A stretch of DNA of 64,000 nucleotides from NCBI GenBank assembly GCA_017643495.1, contig JAEPNK010000001.1, positions 1,407,623 through 1,471,622 of the forward strand, given 5' to 3'. The stretch is from Rhizobiaceae bacterium (GTDB lineage Bacteria > Pseudomonadota > Alphaproteobacteria > Rhizobiales > Rhizobiaceae). Positions 1-7,531 of this stretch are shown piece by piece. A model generated the notes under the pieces. That model made no database searches, was not told where the DNA came from, and saw only the letters and a program-made list of their open reading frames with translations. The stretch's first letter is position 1. Each line of letters starts with the position of its first letter. The position numbers and the translations under genes are program-made.

Positions 1-1
1 G

Positions 2-304
2 GGTGAAACCGATTTCGATGGTGAGGCCGCGCTTGCTGCCTTCGTTGCCATGAAAGAAGCTGCAGACGGTTTTGAGGAGCTTTTCCCGGAAGGAAGCGAA
101 ACTGGGGGTGATACCGAAGCATCTCCCAAAATCTTTTCGGACAGGGAAGGATTTGAGAAAACGCACGCCGATTTCGAGGCTGATCTGGAAACCGTAACAT
201 CCGGGGAAGCTCCCGCTGATGTAGCTGCCCTTCGGGCAAGCGTCGGCATGGTGGGAGAAAATTGTGGAACCTGCCACAAGGCGTATCGCGTCAAGAAAAA
301 CTGA
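2..304 (+). CDS. Cytochrome c'/c556-type protein, 5' end outside window
   Basis: The frame is open from base 2, so the gene starts outside the window and only about the last 100 residues are present. The piece ends in a heme-binding CGTCH motif nine residues before the stop (ENCGTCHKAYRVKKN). A single C-terminal CxxCH after a helical stretch is the hallmark of class II cytochromes c (c' and c556), periplasmic four-helix-bundle proteins that carry electrons or bind gases. The next gene, another c-type cytochrome, begins 27 bp downstream on the same strand, so the two probably share an operon and may work as a redox pair. An internal ATG at base 50 exists but need not be the start. The family is fairly sure; the partner is not. 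Confidence 0.75.
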   Translation, partial: GETDFDGEAALAAFVAMKEAADGFEELFPEGSETGGDTEASPKIFSDREGFEKTHADFEADLETVTSGEAPADVAALRASVGMVGENCGTCHKAYRVKKN

Positions 305-331
305 GAATACCGGTTCGGGGGGCAATGATCC

Positions 332-1243
332 ATGAAGAAGTGGTTGGCTGCAAGCTTCGTGACCATTGCCCTTGCCGGAATTGCATTCTTCTGGTTTCTC
401 AGCAAGCCGCAGACGGTTGATGCTGAACTGCTGTCAGGGCTTGATCCTGACCTGGCAAACGGGGAACTCGTCTTCTGGGCAGGAGGCTGCGCTTCCTGTC
501 ATGCGGCCGAGGGAGCGGAGGGAGCAGACAAACTCTTGCTCGGCGGTGGGCATCGGCTTGAAACACCGTTCGGAACATTTGTCACGCCAAACATCTCACC
601 GGATGCCGAGACAGGTATCGGTGGCTGGAACCGGAACGAGTTTCTAAACGCAATGGTGAATGGCGTTTCACCTGGCGGGAAACACTATTATCCTTCATTT
701 CCCTATGCCTCTTACGCGAGGATGACGCCACAGGATGTGCTGGATCTTTTTGCTTATATCAGGACATTGCCGGCAGTTGAGCAGAATAATGAAGATCACG
801 AACTGCCATTGCCATTCCGGTGGCGGCGCACATTGGGCATTTGGAAGGCCCTTTTCGTTTCTGACCAGCCAATGATTGCGGTGGACCCGGATGACGCGAT
901 CATCAAACGGGGACAATACCTGGTTGAAGGTTTGGGCCATTGTGGCGAGTGCCACACACCTCGCAATTTGCTTGGTGGGCCTGAAAAAGGCTTTTGGCTG
1001 GCGGGTGGCCCGGCGCCAGAAGGCGATGGCAAAATTCCAAACATTACGCCGCATCCAGATGGCATAGAAAGCTGGTCGGAAGGTGATATCGTCTATTATC
1101 TGGAAAGTGGCTTCACGCCGGATTACGATTCTGTTGGCGGCTCGATGGTTGATGTCCAGCACAACATGGCAAAGCTTTCTCCCATAGACCTGGAGGCGAT
1201 CGCTGCTTATTTGAAGGCGGTGCCGGCGGCTAAGACCCCCTGA
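332..1243 (+). CDS. Membrane-anchored diheme cytochrome c
   Basis: The 303-residue protein begins with a short basic end and one hydrophobic helix (about residues 4-23), which serves as a Sec signal or an N-terminal anchor to the periplasmic face. There are two heme c sites: CASCH at residues 53-57 and CGECH at 204-208. Each is followed by the usual Met-rich or Pro-rich context (TPNISPD after heme 1, IPNITPH after heme 2). This two-domain layout matches the diheme cytochrome subunits that accept electrons from alcohol, aldehyde or gluconate dehydrogenases, but no dehydrogenase gene lies next to it here. The class II cytochrome c upstream is the likely operon mate. The electron donor is unknown. 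Confidence 0.82.
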   Translation: MKKWLAASFVTIALAGIAFFWFLSKPQTVDAELLSGLDPDLANGELVFWAGGCASCHAAEGAEGADKLLLGGGHRLETPFGTFVTPNISPDAETGIGGWNRNEFLNAMVNGVSPGGKHYYPSFPYASYARMTPQDVLDLFAYIRTLPAVEQNNEDHELPLPFRWRRTLGIWKALFVSDQPMIAVDPDDAIIKRGQYLVEGLGHCGECHTPRNLLGGPEKGFWLAGGPAPEGDGKIPNITPHPDGIESWSEGDIVYYLESGFTPDYDSVGGSMVDVQHNMAKLSPIDLEAIAAYLKAVPAAKTP

Positions 1244-1273
1244 TCCAAGACGCCGGCCAGTTTCCTGAATGCA

Positions 1274-3358
1274 TCAGGCCTTGCCAACACACTTCATCGC
1301 AAATGCATAGGAGCGCGCAGCATCTTCAAGTGCTGCAAACCGTCCGGATTTTCCGAAATGGCCGGAAGTCATGTTCGTACGGAGAAGCAATGCATTGCTG
1401 TCCGTTTTCATTGTGCGCAGTTTGGCAACCCATTTGGCCGGTTCCCAATATGTTACCCGCGGATCAGACACCCCGGCGGTTACCAGCATTGGGGGGTAAT
1501 CGGTCTTGCGAACATTGTCATATGGCGAATAGGAAGCGATGTCATTGTAAGCATCTACGCTTTCAATAGGATTGCCCCATTGTGACCATTCCCCGGGTGT
1601 GAGCGGCAATGTGTCATCGAGAATGGTATTCAGCACATCGACAAAGGGCACATCTGCAATCGCCCCGGCCAGGAGTTCCGGAGCCATGTTTACGGTAGCT
1701 CCAACCAGAAGTCCCCCGGCTGAACCACCCATGATCACAATATTCCCTTCACTGGTGAACCGGCTTTGTGCCAGGGTTTTTCCGGCTGCTATGAAATCGT
1801 GAAATGTGTTCGGCTTTTTCCCGAACTTGGCTGCTTCATACCAAGCCCGTCCTTTTTCCTCCCCGCCACGCACATGGGCCACGGCATAGACGAAGCCACG
1901 GTCGACCAGCGACAGGCGGTTGGTTGAAAAGGCTGCCGGCATGGACATGCCGTATGAACCATATCCATACAGCAGGCATGGGGCAGAGCCATCTAGCGGA
2001 GTGTCTTTGTGGTAAAGCAGAGTGACCGGCACATCTTCGCCGTCATGTGACCGGGCCTCTATGCGTCTGGTAACGTAATTGTCGCTGTCATGACCTGAAG
2101 GAATTTCGACTTCCTTCAGCAGGTTCCGGTTTCCCGTTGCAAGGTCAAAATCATGTATCTGGGGAGGTGTGGTGGGTGAAGAATAAGTGTAACGGAAAAT
2201 GCTGGTTTCAAATTCAGGGCTTGGAGAAACCCCGAGCGAGTAAGCCTCTTCAGCCATGGAAATCTCCTGACGTTTCCCGTCAGTACCCATGAAGCAGATT
2301 CGTGGAAGGGCGTTTTCCCGTTCCATCCAGATCAGCCAGTCCTTGTAGGTGTCTACGGAAAGAACCATGCGGCCCGGCACGTGGGCGACAACATCCTTCC
2401 AGTTTTCCATCGAAGGCTTGCCGGTTGGCGTTTCAACAATCTTGAAATCCACCGCACCACAGGCATTCGTCAAAATGAAAAACCGGTCATCACGATGATC
2501 AATCGAGTATTCCAGTCCGTCTTGACGTTCCTGAATGAGAATTGGCTCGCCAGTAAGGTCAGTCACCGGCAAGACACGGATTTCGTCCTGATCGTTCATC
2601 CCTGCTGCCAGTATTATGTAGGCTTTTGAGCGCGTCTTGCCCACGCCGCAATAAAAGCGGGGATCTGCTTCCTCATAAACGAGCACATCGCCGTCAGGCT
2701 CGTTCAGCGTATGCCGGAAGATTTTTGATGGACGATGGTTTTCATCGACCCTTGTATAGAACAGGGTTTTCTCGTCAGCCCATGTCACCGAGCCGACATC
2801 CTTGATCTCGTACTCGCTGTCCTCGCCGGTATTCAGGCTTCGGAAGACAAGCGCATAGTATTCGGAGCCGTTCGTGTCCCGGCTCCAGGCCATGACAGAA
2901 TGGGACGGGTCGGTTGTGACTGCCCCGATCTCGAAATATTCGTGTCCCTCGGCTTCCTTGTTGACATCCAGCAGGATTTCCTCTGCCCCGCCGTCGCGTG
3001 GTGTGCGGACATGAATGGGGTGTTCTCCGCCTTCTTCATAGCGAATGGAATAGGCGTATGGGCCATCCTTGACCGGAACCGAGCTGTCTTTCTCTTTTAT
3101 GCGCCCGCGCATTTCACTGATTAGTTCTTGCTGAAGCGCTTCAGTATCCTTCATCGAGGCTTCGTAATACGCATTCTCCGCATTGAGATAGTCCTTGATG
3201 GGCTGGGGAAGCTTGTCGGGTTCCCGCATGGCCTCTTGCCAGTTTTCTGCGCGCAACCAGTCATAAGGGTCGCTTCGTTCCATGCCGTGAAAACTGGACT
3301 TGACGGGGCGGGTTTCCGCTACCGGGGCCCCGGCAGCGGCTGCAAAATGTCTGTGCAT
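1274..3358 (-). CDS. ptrB: Oligopeptidase B (S9 family serine peptidase)
   Basis: The 694-residue protein has the prolyl oligopeptidase layout: an N-terminal beta-propeller (about residues 20-420) that filters substrate size, followed by an alpha/beta hydrolase domain. The nucleophile sits in the motif GGSAGGLL, with Ser at residue 546; downstream DPRVTYWEP and SGHFGKSGR carry the expected acid and His regions. Length fits PtrB (about 690). Oligopeptidase B cleaves short peptides after Arg or Lys in the cytoplasm. The gene converges on the diheme cytochrome gene (30 bp between stops) and is read in the same direction as msrB, which lies 32 bp upstream, so the two could be cotranscribed. Confidence 0.9.
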   Translation of the reverse strand: MHRHFAAAAGAPVAETRPVKSSFHGMERSDPYDWLRAENWQEAMREPDKLPQPIKDYLNAENAYYEASMKDTEALQQELISEMRGRIKEKDSSVPVKDGPYAYSIRYEEGGEHPIHVRTPRDGGAEEILLDVNKEAEGHEYFEIGAVTTDPSHSVMAWSRDTNGSEYYALVFRSLNTGEDSEYEIKDVGSVTWADEKTLFYTRVDENHRPSKIFRHTLNEPDGDVLVYEEADPRFYCGVGKTRSKAYIILAAGMNDQDEIRVLPVTDLTGEPILIQERQDGLEYSIDHRDDRFFILTNACGAVDFKIVETPTGKPSMENWKDVVAHVPGRMVLSVDTYKDWLIWMERENALPRICFMGTDGKRQEISMAEEAYSLGVSPSPEFETSIFRYTYSSPTTPPQIHDFDLATGNRNLLKEVEIPSGHDSDNYVTRRIEARSHDGEDVPVTLLYHKDTPLDGSAPCLLYGYGSYGMSMPAAFSTNRLSLVDRGFVYAVAHVRGGEEKGRAWYEAAKFGKKPNTFHDFIAAGKTLAQSRFTSEGNIVIMGGSAGGLLVGATVNMAPELLAGAIADVPFVDVLNTILDDTLPLTPGEWSQWGNPIESVDAYNDIASYSPYDNVRKTDYPPMLVTAGVSDPRVTYWEPAKWVAKLRTMKTDSNALLLRTNMTSGHFGKSGRFAALEDAARSYAFAMKCVGKA

Positions 3359-3390
3359 CTGTGTTAATCTCTTTTTGTTGGGCAGGAACG

Positions 3391-3786
3391 TTATTCGTCC
3401 GCATCAAACGTCATGGCGTGACCATTCATGCAATAACGCAAGCCTGTCGGTTGCGGTCCGTCAGGGAATACATGACCCAGGTGGGCCTCGCAATCGGCGC
3501 AGCGGATTTCTGTACGGGTCATGAAAAAGGAGCGATCCTTGTGCTCTGTTACCGCCGTCTCATCTGCAGGCTCATAAAAGCTTGGCCAGCCCGTGCCTGA
3601 ATCATACTTGGCGGCTGTCCGGAACAAGTCATTGCCGCAACATACGCATTGAAAAGTGCCGTCACGTTTTTCATCCTGGTGAGGGCCGGTAAACGCACGT
3701 TCGGTTCCGTGTTTGCGGGTGACATTGAATTGTTCGTCAGTCAGCAATTCACGCCATTCGGCATCAGTTTTTTCGATCTTAGCCAT
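3391..3786 (-). CDS. msrB: Peptide-methionine (R)-S-oxide reductase MsrB
   Basis: The 131-residue protein is a full-length MsrB. It has the two zinc-binding CxxC pairs (CVCC near residue 48 and CADC near 98), the substrate motif GTGWPSF, the [10 protein letters not shown] block and the catalytic Cys119 in RYCMNG. Many homologues read RYCINS, so the MNG variant is a small deviation next to the nucleophile. The enzyme reduces the R-form of methionine sulfoxide in proteins, using thioredoxin, and repairs oxidative damage. There is no signal peptide, so it acts in the cytoplasm. The gene lies directly upstream of ptrB on the same strand. Confidence 0.95.
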   Translation of the reverse strand: MAKIEKTDAEWRELLTDEQFNVTRKHGTERAFTGPHQDEKRDGTFQCVCCGNDLFRTAAKYDSGTGWPSFYEPADETAVTEHKDRSFFMTRTEIRCADCEAHLGHVFPDGPQPTGLRYCMNGHAMTFDADE

Positions 3787-4127
3787 GGATAACCCTTTCC
3801 TGCTTTCTGAAATGTAGGAATTTCCACATAAGTAGACATGAATTGCGGATTATCCAGTAAAAACAACTTCAGGTCGAAAAAACTTGCCAGGTTTTAATGT
3901 TTGGCAAATAGAGATCACCAAATAGTGCCTTGACTTCAATCAAAATGGTACATAAATGGGCCATTAGGTGAATTTTCGGGGCTTTATTTGAGTTTTCACA
4001 GCCTTTTGGCTGTTGATACCCGCTTGAAAGACTTGGCTGTCTAAAACATCCCAGTGTATTTATTCCAGTCTTTCTGCTCCGGTCATCCTGAACAACAATA
4101 TAATTCAGACCGTCTAGAGGGCTTGGC
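3787..4127. other. 341-bp AT-rich intergenic region upstream of mucR
   Basis: This gap separates msrB and mucR, which are divergent, and holds no convincing gene; an antisense frame across 3869-4144 has no recognisable motif. Visible elements are a weak promoter-like pair for mucR (TTGACT at 3930-3935, then TAAATG at 3953-3958 with 17 bp between), a 6-bp stem hairpin with TTTT loop at 3998-4013 (ACAGCC/GGCTGT), and an ATTTATTCC element at 4058-4066 resembling the palindrome upstream of the gafY-like gene. MucR proteins repress their own genes by binding AT-rich DNA, so autoregulation here is plausible but unproven. Confidence 0.5.
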
Positions 4128-4577
4128 ATGGAGAACCCACACACTAAAAACGATTCTGGCCTGAACCAGTCAGAAATCTATCTTGAACTTACATCGGAAG
4201 TGATCGCGGCATATGTCGCGAACAATCCGGTATCCACCACTGAACTCCCTTCGCTTATCGGGGAGGTTCATGCAGCTCTGGCGAAAGCGGGCGGGCAGGA
4301 AGACAAGGCCAGCGAGGTAGCTGCAAAGCCCGCTGTTCCGGTAAAAAAATCCGTCACTGATGATTACATTGTCTGCCTTGAGGATGGCAAAAAATTCAAG
4401 TCCCTGAAACGCCATCTTCGCAGTCACTACGATCTGTCACCGGAAGAGTACCGCGAGAAATGGGGGCTTCCGGTCGACTATCCCATGGTAGCACCAAACT
4501 ACGCAAAGGCCCGCTCTGCACTCGCCCGGAAAATGGGCCTTGGCAGAAAACCGGGAACAAAAATCAAGAAGAAGTGA
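4128..4577 (+). CDS. mucR: MucR/Ros-family zinc-finger transcriptional regulator
   Basis: The 149-residue protein ends in the family's signature: a prokaryotic zinc finger starting VCLEDGKKFKSLKRHLRSH, with one Cys and paired His, followed by the MTPEEYR-type helix (LSPEEYREKWGL) and a strongly basic tail rich in Lys. MucR and Ros are nucleoid-associated-like regulators that bind AT-rich, T-A-step DNA and control exopolysaccharide, motility, virulence and cell-cycle genes in Rhizobiales. Length and architecture are normal. The N-terminal half carries the oligomerisation region. The upstream gap is long and AT-rich, consistent with self-repression. MucR can also silence acquired DNA, which is relevant with a GTA regulator pair next door. 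Confidence 0.92.
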   Translation: MENPHTKNDSGLNQSEIYLELTSEVIAAYVANNPVSTTELPSLIGEVHAALAKAGGQEDKASEVAAKPAVPVKKSVTDDYIVCLEDGKKFKSLKRHLRSHYDLSPEEYREKWGLPVDYPMVAPNYAKARSALARKMGLGRKPGTKIKKK

Positions 4578-4610
4578 TTTAGGCATTTCCGTACCCTGAT
4601 ATGAAAGGCA

Positions 4611-4937
4611 TCAACCCTTGCTGGTTGGTGCCTTTTCCTTTCCGCTTTCCGGTTCAAGTGAAACGAGTAACTGAAGCAGTGCCAGATGGCGGTTGCTGTC
4701 ATAGAATGGTGACCTCCGGCGCGCTTTCCTCCGCTCATTGACAAGTGTTTTGTGCAGCAATGCTTGTGCCATTTCCTTGTCAAAAGGATCCAAGCCGGCT
4801 CTCAAGCCCGTCAGCGCCTCCAGCCGTGCTTCCATTTGCCAGAAACCGGACGGTGTACTGAAACTGATACCGAAGCCGGTTTTGGTGGCAGGGCCCGGAT
4901 TGTTGTCGTGCGCTTCCATCTCGTTTCCCCATTTCAT
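4611..4937 (-). CDS. Small protein of unknown function beside the gafYZ-like pair
   Basis: I do not recognise this protein. From the ATG at 4937 it has 108 residues; a second ATG at 4919 follows a GGGG-rich ribosome site and is also possible, and the frame stays open to 5015. It is hydrophilic, with no signal peptide or membrane helix. The middle is helical and basic (LHKTLVNERRKARRRSPFYD) and the end is charged. It converges on mucR and diverges from the DnaA-like HTH gene, sharing that 0.2-kb control region. Position suggests regulation in common with the HTH/DUF6456 pair, but nothing in the sequence proves it. It could be a chance frame, though its basic, helical composition argues for a gene. 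Confidence 0.5.
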   Translation of the reverse strand: MKWGNEMEAHDNNPGPATKTGFGISFSTPSGFWQMEARLEALTGLRAGLDPFDKEMAQALLHKTLVNERRKARRRSPFYDSNRHLALLQLLVSLEPESGKEKAPTSKG

Positions 4938-5101
4938 GAACCTGAAGAGAACAGTCGCCCTTTCAGCTGCGGGGTGGATTGGTGTGCGCCGAATTAATTT
5001 CTGAGTGATGCACAAGGCATTGAAATAATTGCATAATAATCGGGATGTAGGTACGTCTCAGAAAAATAGATTTCCACATGTACTTCCATATTTTCTAAAC
5101 T

Positions 5102-5115
5102 AGGAATAAATTCCT
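5102..5115. promoter_or_regulatory. 14-bp palindrome upstream of the gafY-like gene
   Basis: AGGAATAAATTCCT has perfect 6-bp arms (AGGAAT/ATTCCT) around AA. It lies 21 bp before the preferred start of the HTH gene. The reverse complement, AGGAATTTATTCCT, matches 15573-15586 at 13 of 14 positions, where the copy overlaps the -35 box of the GTA promoter. A shared operator for the GTA regulator and its target is an inference. Confidence 0.45.
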
Positions 5116-5136
5116 TTAATGTGTGGGAGGTCAGGA

Positions 5137-5598
5137 ATGCTCGCTAACCGAAGTTGCAGGATAAATCATGCCGGGGAAAACACCCGGAACCGAAATGCGA
5201 AGAACCTGAAAGACGGTATTTCGCCGACACGTCCGACCGGCATTTGTTCCCTGAACAGCGCTTCAAAAAGACTGTTGGCAAAATTCGTCAACCAGATGGT
5301 GGCATCCGCTTTCCAACTTTCCGGTGAGAGGTTGTTGCGACATGACCGGGGGAATGCAAAGGCTGCGCGTGCCCGGCAAGTTTCGGTTTATCTGATGCAC
5401 ACCTGTCTCTCACTCACACTGACCGAAATTGCTCGTGTCTATGGGAAGGACAGGACCACCATCGGTCATGGTTGCCGAGTGGTTGAGGATCTCCGGGATA
5501 CACCGGCCTTTGATGATCGCATCATCGAACTCGAGCAGATGGTTCAAACCGTCCTGGCCTTGACCGGCCACCACAAAATGCCGGGAGAAGTCAAATGA
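5137..5598 (+). CDS. gafY: DnaA-domain-IV-like HTH protein, probable GTA activator GafY
   Basis: From ATG 5137, preceded by a strong GGGAGG ribosome site, the protein has 153 residues; an in-frame ATG at 5119 has no such site. The second half resembles the DNA-binding domain IV of DnaA: a helix VSVYLMH, then LTEIARVYGKDRTTIGHGCR, where DRTTIGHG parallels the DnaA signature DHTTVLHA. There is no AAA+ ATPase domain, so it is not an initiator. The stop overlaps the start of the next gene (ATGA), which encodes a DUF6456 protein. In Rhodobacter the GTA activator GafA joins such a DnaA-like part to a DUF6456-like part, and in Caulobacter the two parts are separate proteins, GafY and GafZ. I infer this is GafY, the DNA-binding activator of the cluster at 15.6-30 kb. 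Confidence 0.68.
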   Translation: MLANRSCRINHAGENTRNRNAKNLKDGISPTRPTGICSLNSASKRLLAKFVNQMVASAFQLSGERLLRHDRGNAKAARARQVSVYLMHTCLSLTLTEIARVYGKDRTTIGHGCRVVEDLRDTPAFDDRIIELEQMVQTVLALTGHHKMPGEVK

Positions 5599-6428
5599 CC
5601 GACCGGCATGAAGCGATGGAATTTCTGCGACACAAAAAACGCTTGTTGAAACTGCTCAACCGGCATTCGGTGGATGGTGTTGAGTTTGAAATGCAAGCAA
5701 ACAAGCTGAACCTGAATGACGGCACGCAGAGCCACAGCTTTGATGAGGATCTTTTACGCCAACTCCAGTCATCCAATGCCGTACTTGTATGCAAAAACCG
5801 CTTGCGCATACTTCCGCGTGGTTTGGCAGAGTTGAAGAAACTGCTGCAACCAGAATACGAAGCGTCTCTTAGAAAAACCGTACCTGAGCGCAAGTTGATG
5901 ACATCTGCGGCGAAACATTCGGGTGCAGATCAGAATGTCATGAAGAATGTAAACGAGTCCCCGTTATCGAGGCTGTTCCACCGCAGGCATCGTGATGGAA
6001 CAACGTATATTACCTTGTCACAATTCGAAGCCGGTGAACGCATTCGCAAGGACTTTGAAAAGGGTGGCTTGCAACCCAGAATATCGGCAATGCTGGAAAC
6101 TTCTGTCGGGTCAATCGGTGGCAAAGGAGGGCATGGCGCATGCGACATTACCGATTTTACGCTTGATGCGCGTAACAGGGTACGGCAGGCAATTGAGCGA
6201 CTGGGGCCGGAGCTTTCCGGAGTCGTGCTCGATGTATGCTGTTTTCTCAAAGGTCTGGAGCTTGTTGAGCGCGAACGCAGTTGGCCACCGAGGTCGGCTA
6301 AACTTATGCTTCGAACCGGTTTGTCGATACTGGCGCGTCACTACGGCCTGGAAGCAACTTCAGACAACCGGAATTCAAAATCCCGTCATTGGGGCACGGA
6401 TGATTATCGGCCGGTCCTTCCTGCCTGA
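5595..6428 (+). CDS. gafZ: DUF6456 protein, probable GTA regulator/anti-terminator GafZ
   Basis: The 277-residue protein is translationally coupled to the HTH gene by a 4-bp ATGA overlap. The N-terminal third is basic and looks like a winged-helix region (DLLRQLQSSNAVLVCKNRLR, then a GLAELKKLL helix). The C-terminal part (about residues 125-265) is the DUF6456 domain, with SQFEAGERIRKDFEKGGLQP and the conserved VCCFLKGLELVERERSWPPR segment followed by a tyrosine-ending helix (LSILARHYG). This matches the C-terminal half of Rhodobacter GafA. In Caulobacter the corresponding protein, GafZ, is reported to ride with RNA polymerase and Nus factors and let it pass terminators in the GTA cluster. 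The two intrinsic terminators in the cluster here would give such an activity something to do. Confidence 0.7.
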   Translation: MTDRHEAMEFLRHKKRLLKLLNRHSVDGVEFEMQANKLNLNDGTQSHSFDEDLLRQLQSSNAVLVCKNRLRILPRGLAELKKLLQPEYEASLRKTVPERKLMTSAAKHSGADQNVMKNVNESPLSRLFHRRHRDGTTYITLSQFEAGERIRKDFEKGGLQPRISAMLETSVGSIGGKGGHGACDITDFTLDARNRVRQAIERLGPELSGVVLDVCCFLKGLELVERERSWPPRSAKLMLRTGLSILARHYGLEATSDNRNSKSRHWGTDDYRPVLPA

Positions 6429-6433
6429 TATTC

Positions 6434-6850
6434 TTAGGCAGCAAGGGCACTGCGTGCGTCGGACTTGATACGTTCAACCAGGGCCTTGAGCCCGTTGGAG
6501 CGTTGTGGAGTTATGTGTTCGGAAAGGTCGATCTGGTCGAATATCGCCTTTTCGTCCTGTTTGAGGATGCTTGAGGCGGTTTTCCCGGAGAATATGGCAA
6601 AGGCTACAGCAATCAGACCGCTAACAATGTGTGCATCCGATGCTCCGCGAAACGTCAGTACGGGATCGTCGCCTTCGCCCTTGCTGGAAATGACCCAGAC
6701 CTGGCTGACACAGCCCTGAACCTTGTTTTCGCGAGTCTGTGCTTCTGGAGGCAAGGGCTCCAGATCGTTTCCAAGTTCGATCAGGTACTTGTAACGGTCG
6801 TCCCAGTCTTCCAGAAACTGAAAATTTTCGATGATTTCGTCTATATCCAT
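6434..6850 (-). CDS. sufE: SufE family cysteine desulfurase activator
   Basis: The 138-residue protein is a full-length SufE. It begins with the IIENFQFLEDWDDRYKYLIELG helix pattern and carries the sulfur-accepting Cys47 in VQGCVSQVW, followed by the family's GASDAHIVSGLIAV segment. SufE takes persulfide sulfur from the desulfurase SufS and passes it to the SufBCD scaffold for Fe-S cluster assembly in the cytoplasm. No other suf gene is in the window, which is usual for this gene in Rhizobiales, where it sits apart from the main suf operon and next to a DUF5330 gene, as here. It converges on the gafZ-like gene with only 5 bp between stops. Confidence 0.93.
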   Translation of the reverse strand: MDIDEIIENFQFLEDWDDRYKYLIELGNDLEPLPPEAQTRENKVQGCVSQVWVISSKGEGDDPVLTFRGASDAHIVSGLIAVAFAIFSGKTASSILKQDEKAIFDQIDLSEHITPQRSNGLKALVERIKSDARSALAA

Positions 6851-6915
6851 GCTTCAACAGGCCTGTGGTGTGTCTTACCTAGGCTATACATGGGGCTGAG
6901 CGCGAAATGAACCGC

Positions 6916-7248
6916 TTATTGCGCGGTATTTTCAATTCCGGAGGTAACAACCGGGTCAGTTCCCTGGGAAGGAGGGTTGTTGCTGCTTTCGGCTGAAATG
7001 GCATTCAGCGTTGCACGAGCCTGGTTTGCCATGCGAGCAGCCAGTGCCTTGCCGGTTATGCATGCCTCTTCATTGCGTTGGCAGAAACCTGCCACATCTT
7101 CGTATACGGAATAGGCTGCACTGAAAGTGTCATGTGTGGACACCTGCATTTCCTGTGCAACTTCCGGCATTTCGCCAGCTACGTTCAAGCTGACATCTTC
7201 CGGCATCAGCACAGCAGCCACACCAAGAGCCATGATTAATCTGAGCAT
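6916..7248 (-). CDS. DUF5330 family protein, probably exported
   Basis: The 110-residue protein begins with a hydrophobic stretch (LRLIMALGVAAVLM) that could be a short signal peptide or anchor. The core is the DUF5330 pattern, with the conserved segment DTFSAAYSVYEDVAGFCQRN and a second Cys in EEACITGKAL; the two cysteines could form a disulfide in the periplasm. The last 35 residues are low-complexity and rich in Ser, Asn and Pro. Function is unknown. The gene lies 65 bp upstream of sufE on the same strand, a pairing that recurs in Rhizobiales, and diverges from a histidine kinase gene across a gap that holds a large dyad. Confidence 0.75.
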   Translation of the reverse strand: MLRLIMALGVAAVLMPEDVSLNVAGEMPEVAQEMQVSTHDTFSAAYSVYEDVAGFCQRNEEACITGKALAARMANQARATLNAISAESSNNPPSQGTDPVVTSGIENTAQ

Positions 7249-7320
7249 CGGTTCCCCGTCATGGTAATTGTTCCCGAACCCTTCCTAGCAGCATCGCTTT
7301 AAATCACGATTTCACATCGC

Positions 7321-7356
7321 AATGGCATTTGATTAAAATTTTAATGATCTGCCATT
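7321..7356. repeat. 36-bp nested dyad between DUF5330 and kinase genes
   Basis: A perfect 14-bp palindrome, ATTAAAATTTTAAT (7332-7345), is flanked at equal 4-bp distances by AATGGCA (7321-7327) and its reverse complement TGCCATT (7350-7356). The whole element is symmetric about one centre. It lies in the 283-bp divergent gap and could be an operator for a dimeric or tetrameric regulator; as RNA it would also fold. Confidence 0.6.
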
Positions 7357-7531
7357 TGCACCATTTCCGGGCTGTCCCCTTCAAATGGCAACAGATTGTT
7401 TACCATGGTCCCGGAAACCCCAACATTCTTCGCTCCCATGAGGCCCTTTTTCTTCTGGCCGATGACTGGCTTAGGAAACCATTAAATACGTTGTGTAACC
7501 TATTGGCGGAGTACAATCTGCGGGAACAGTT

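Noticed and set aside
3869-4144. A 91-codon minus-strand frame in the gap upstream of mucR
   Set aside because: No ribosome site, no motif, AT-rich regulatory DNA; it overlaps the mucR start.
5137-5598. Interpretation as a DnaA replication initiator and nearby origin
   Set aside because: Only the DNA-binding domain is present, with no AAA+ ATPase, and I saw no cluster of DnaA boxes nearby.
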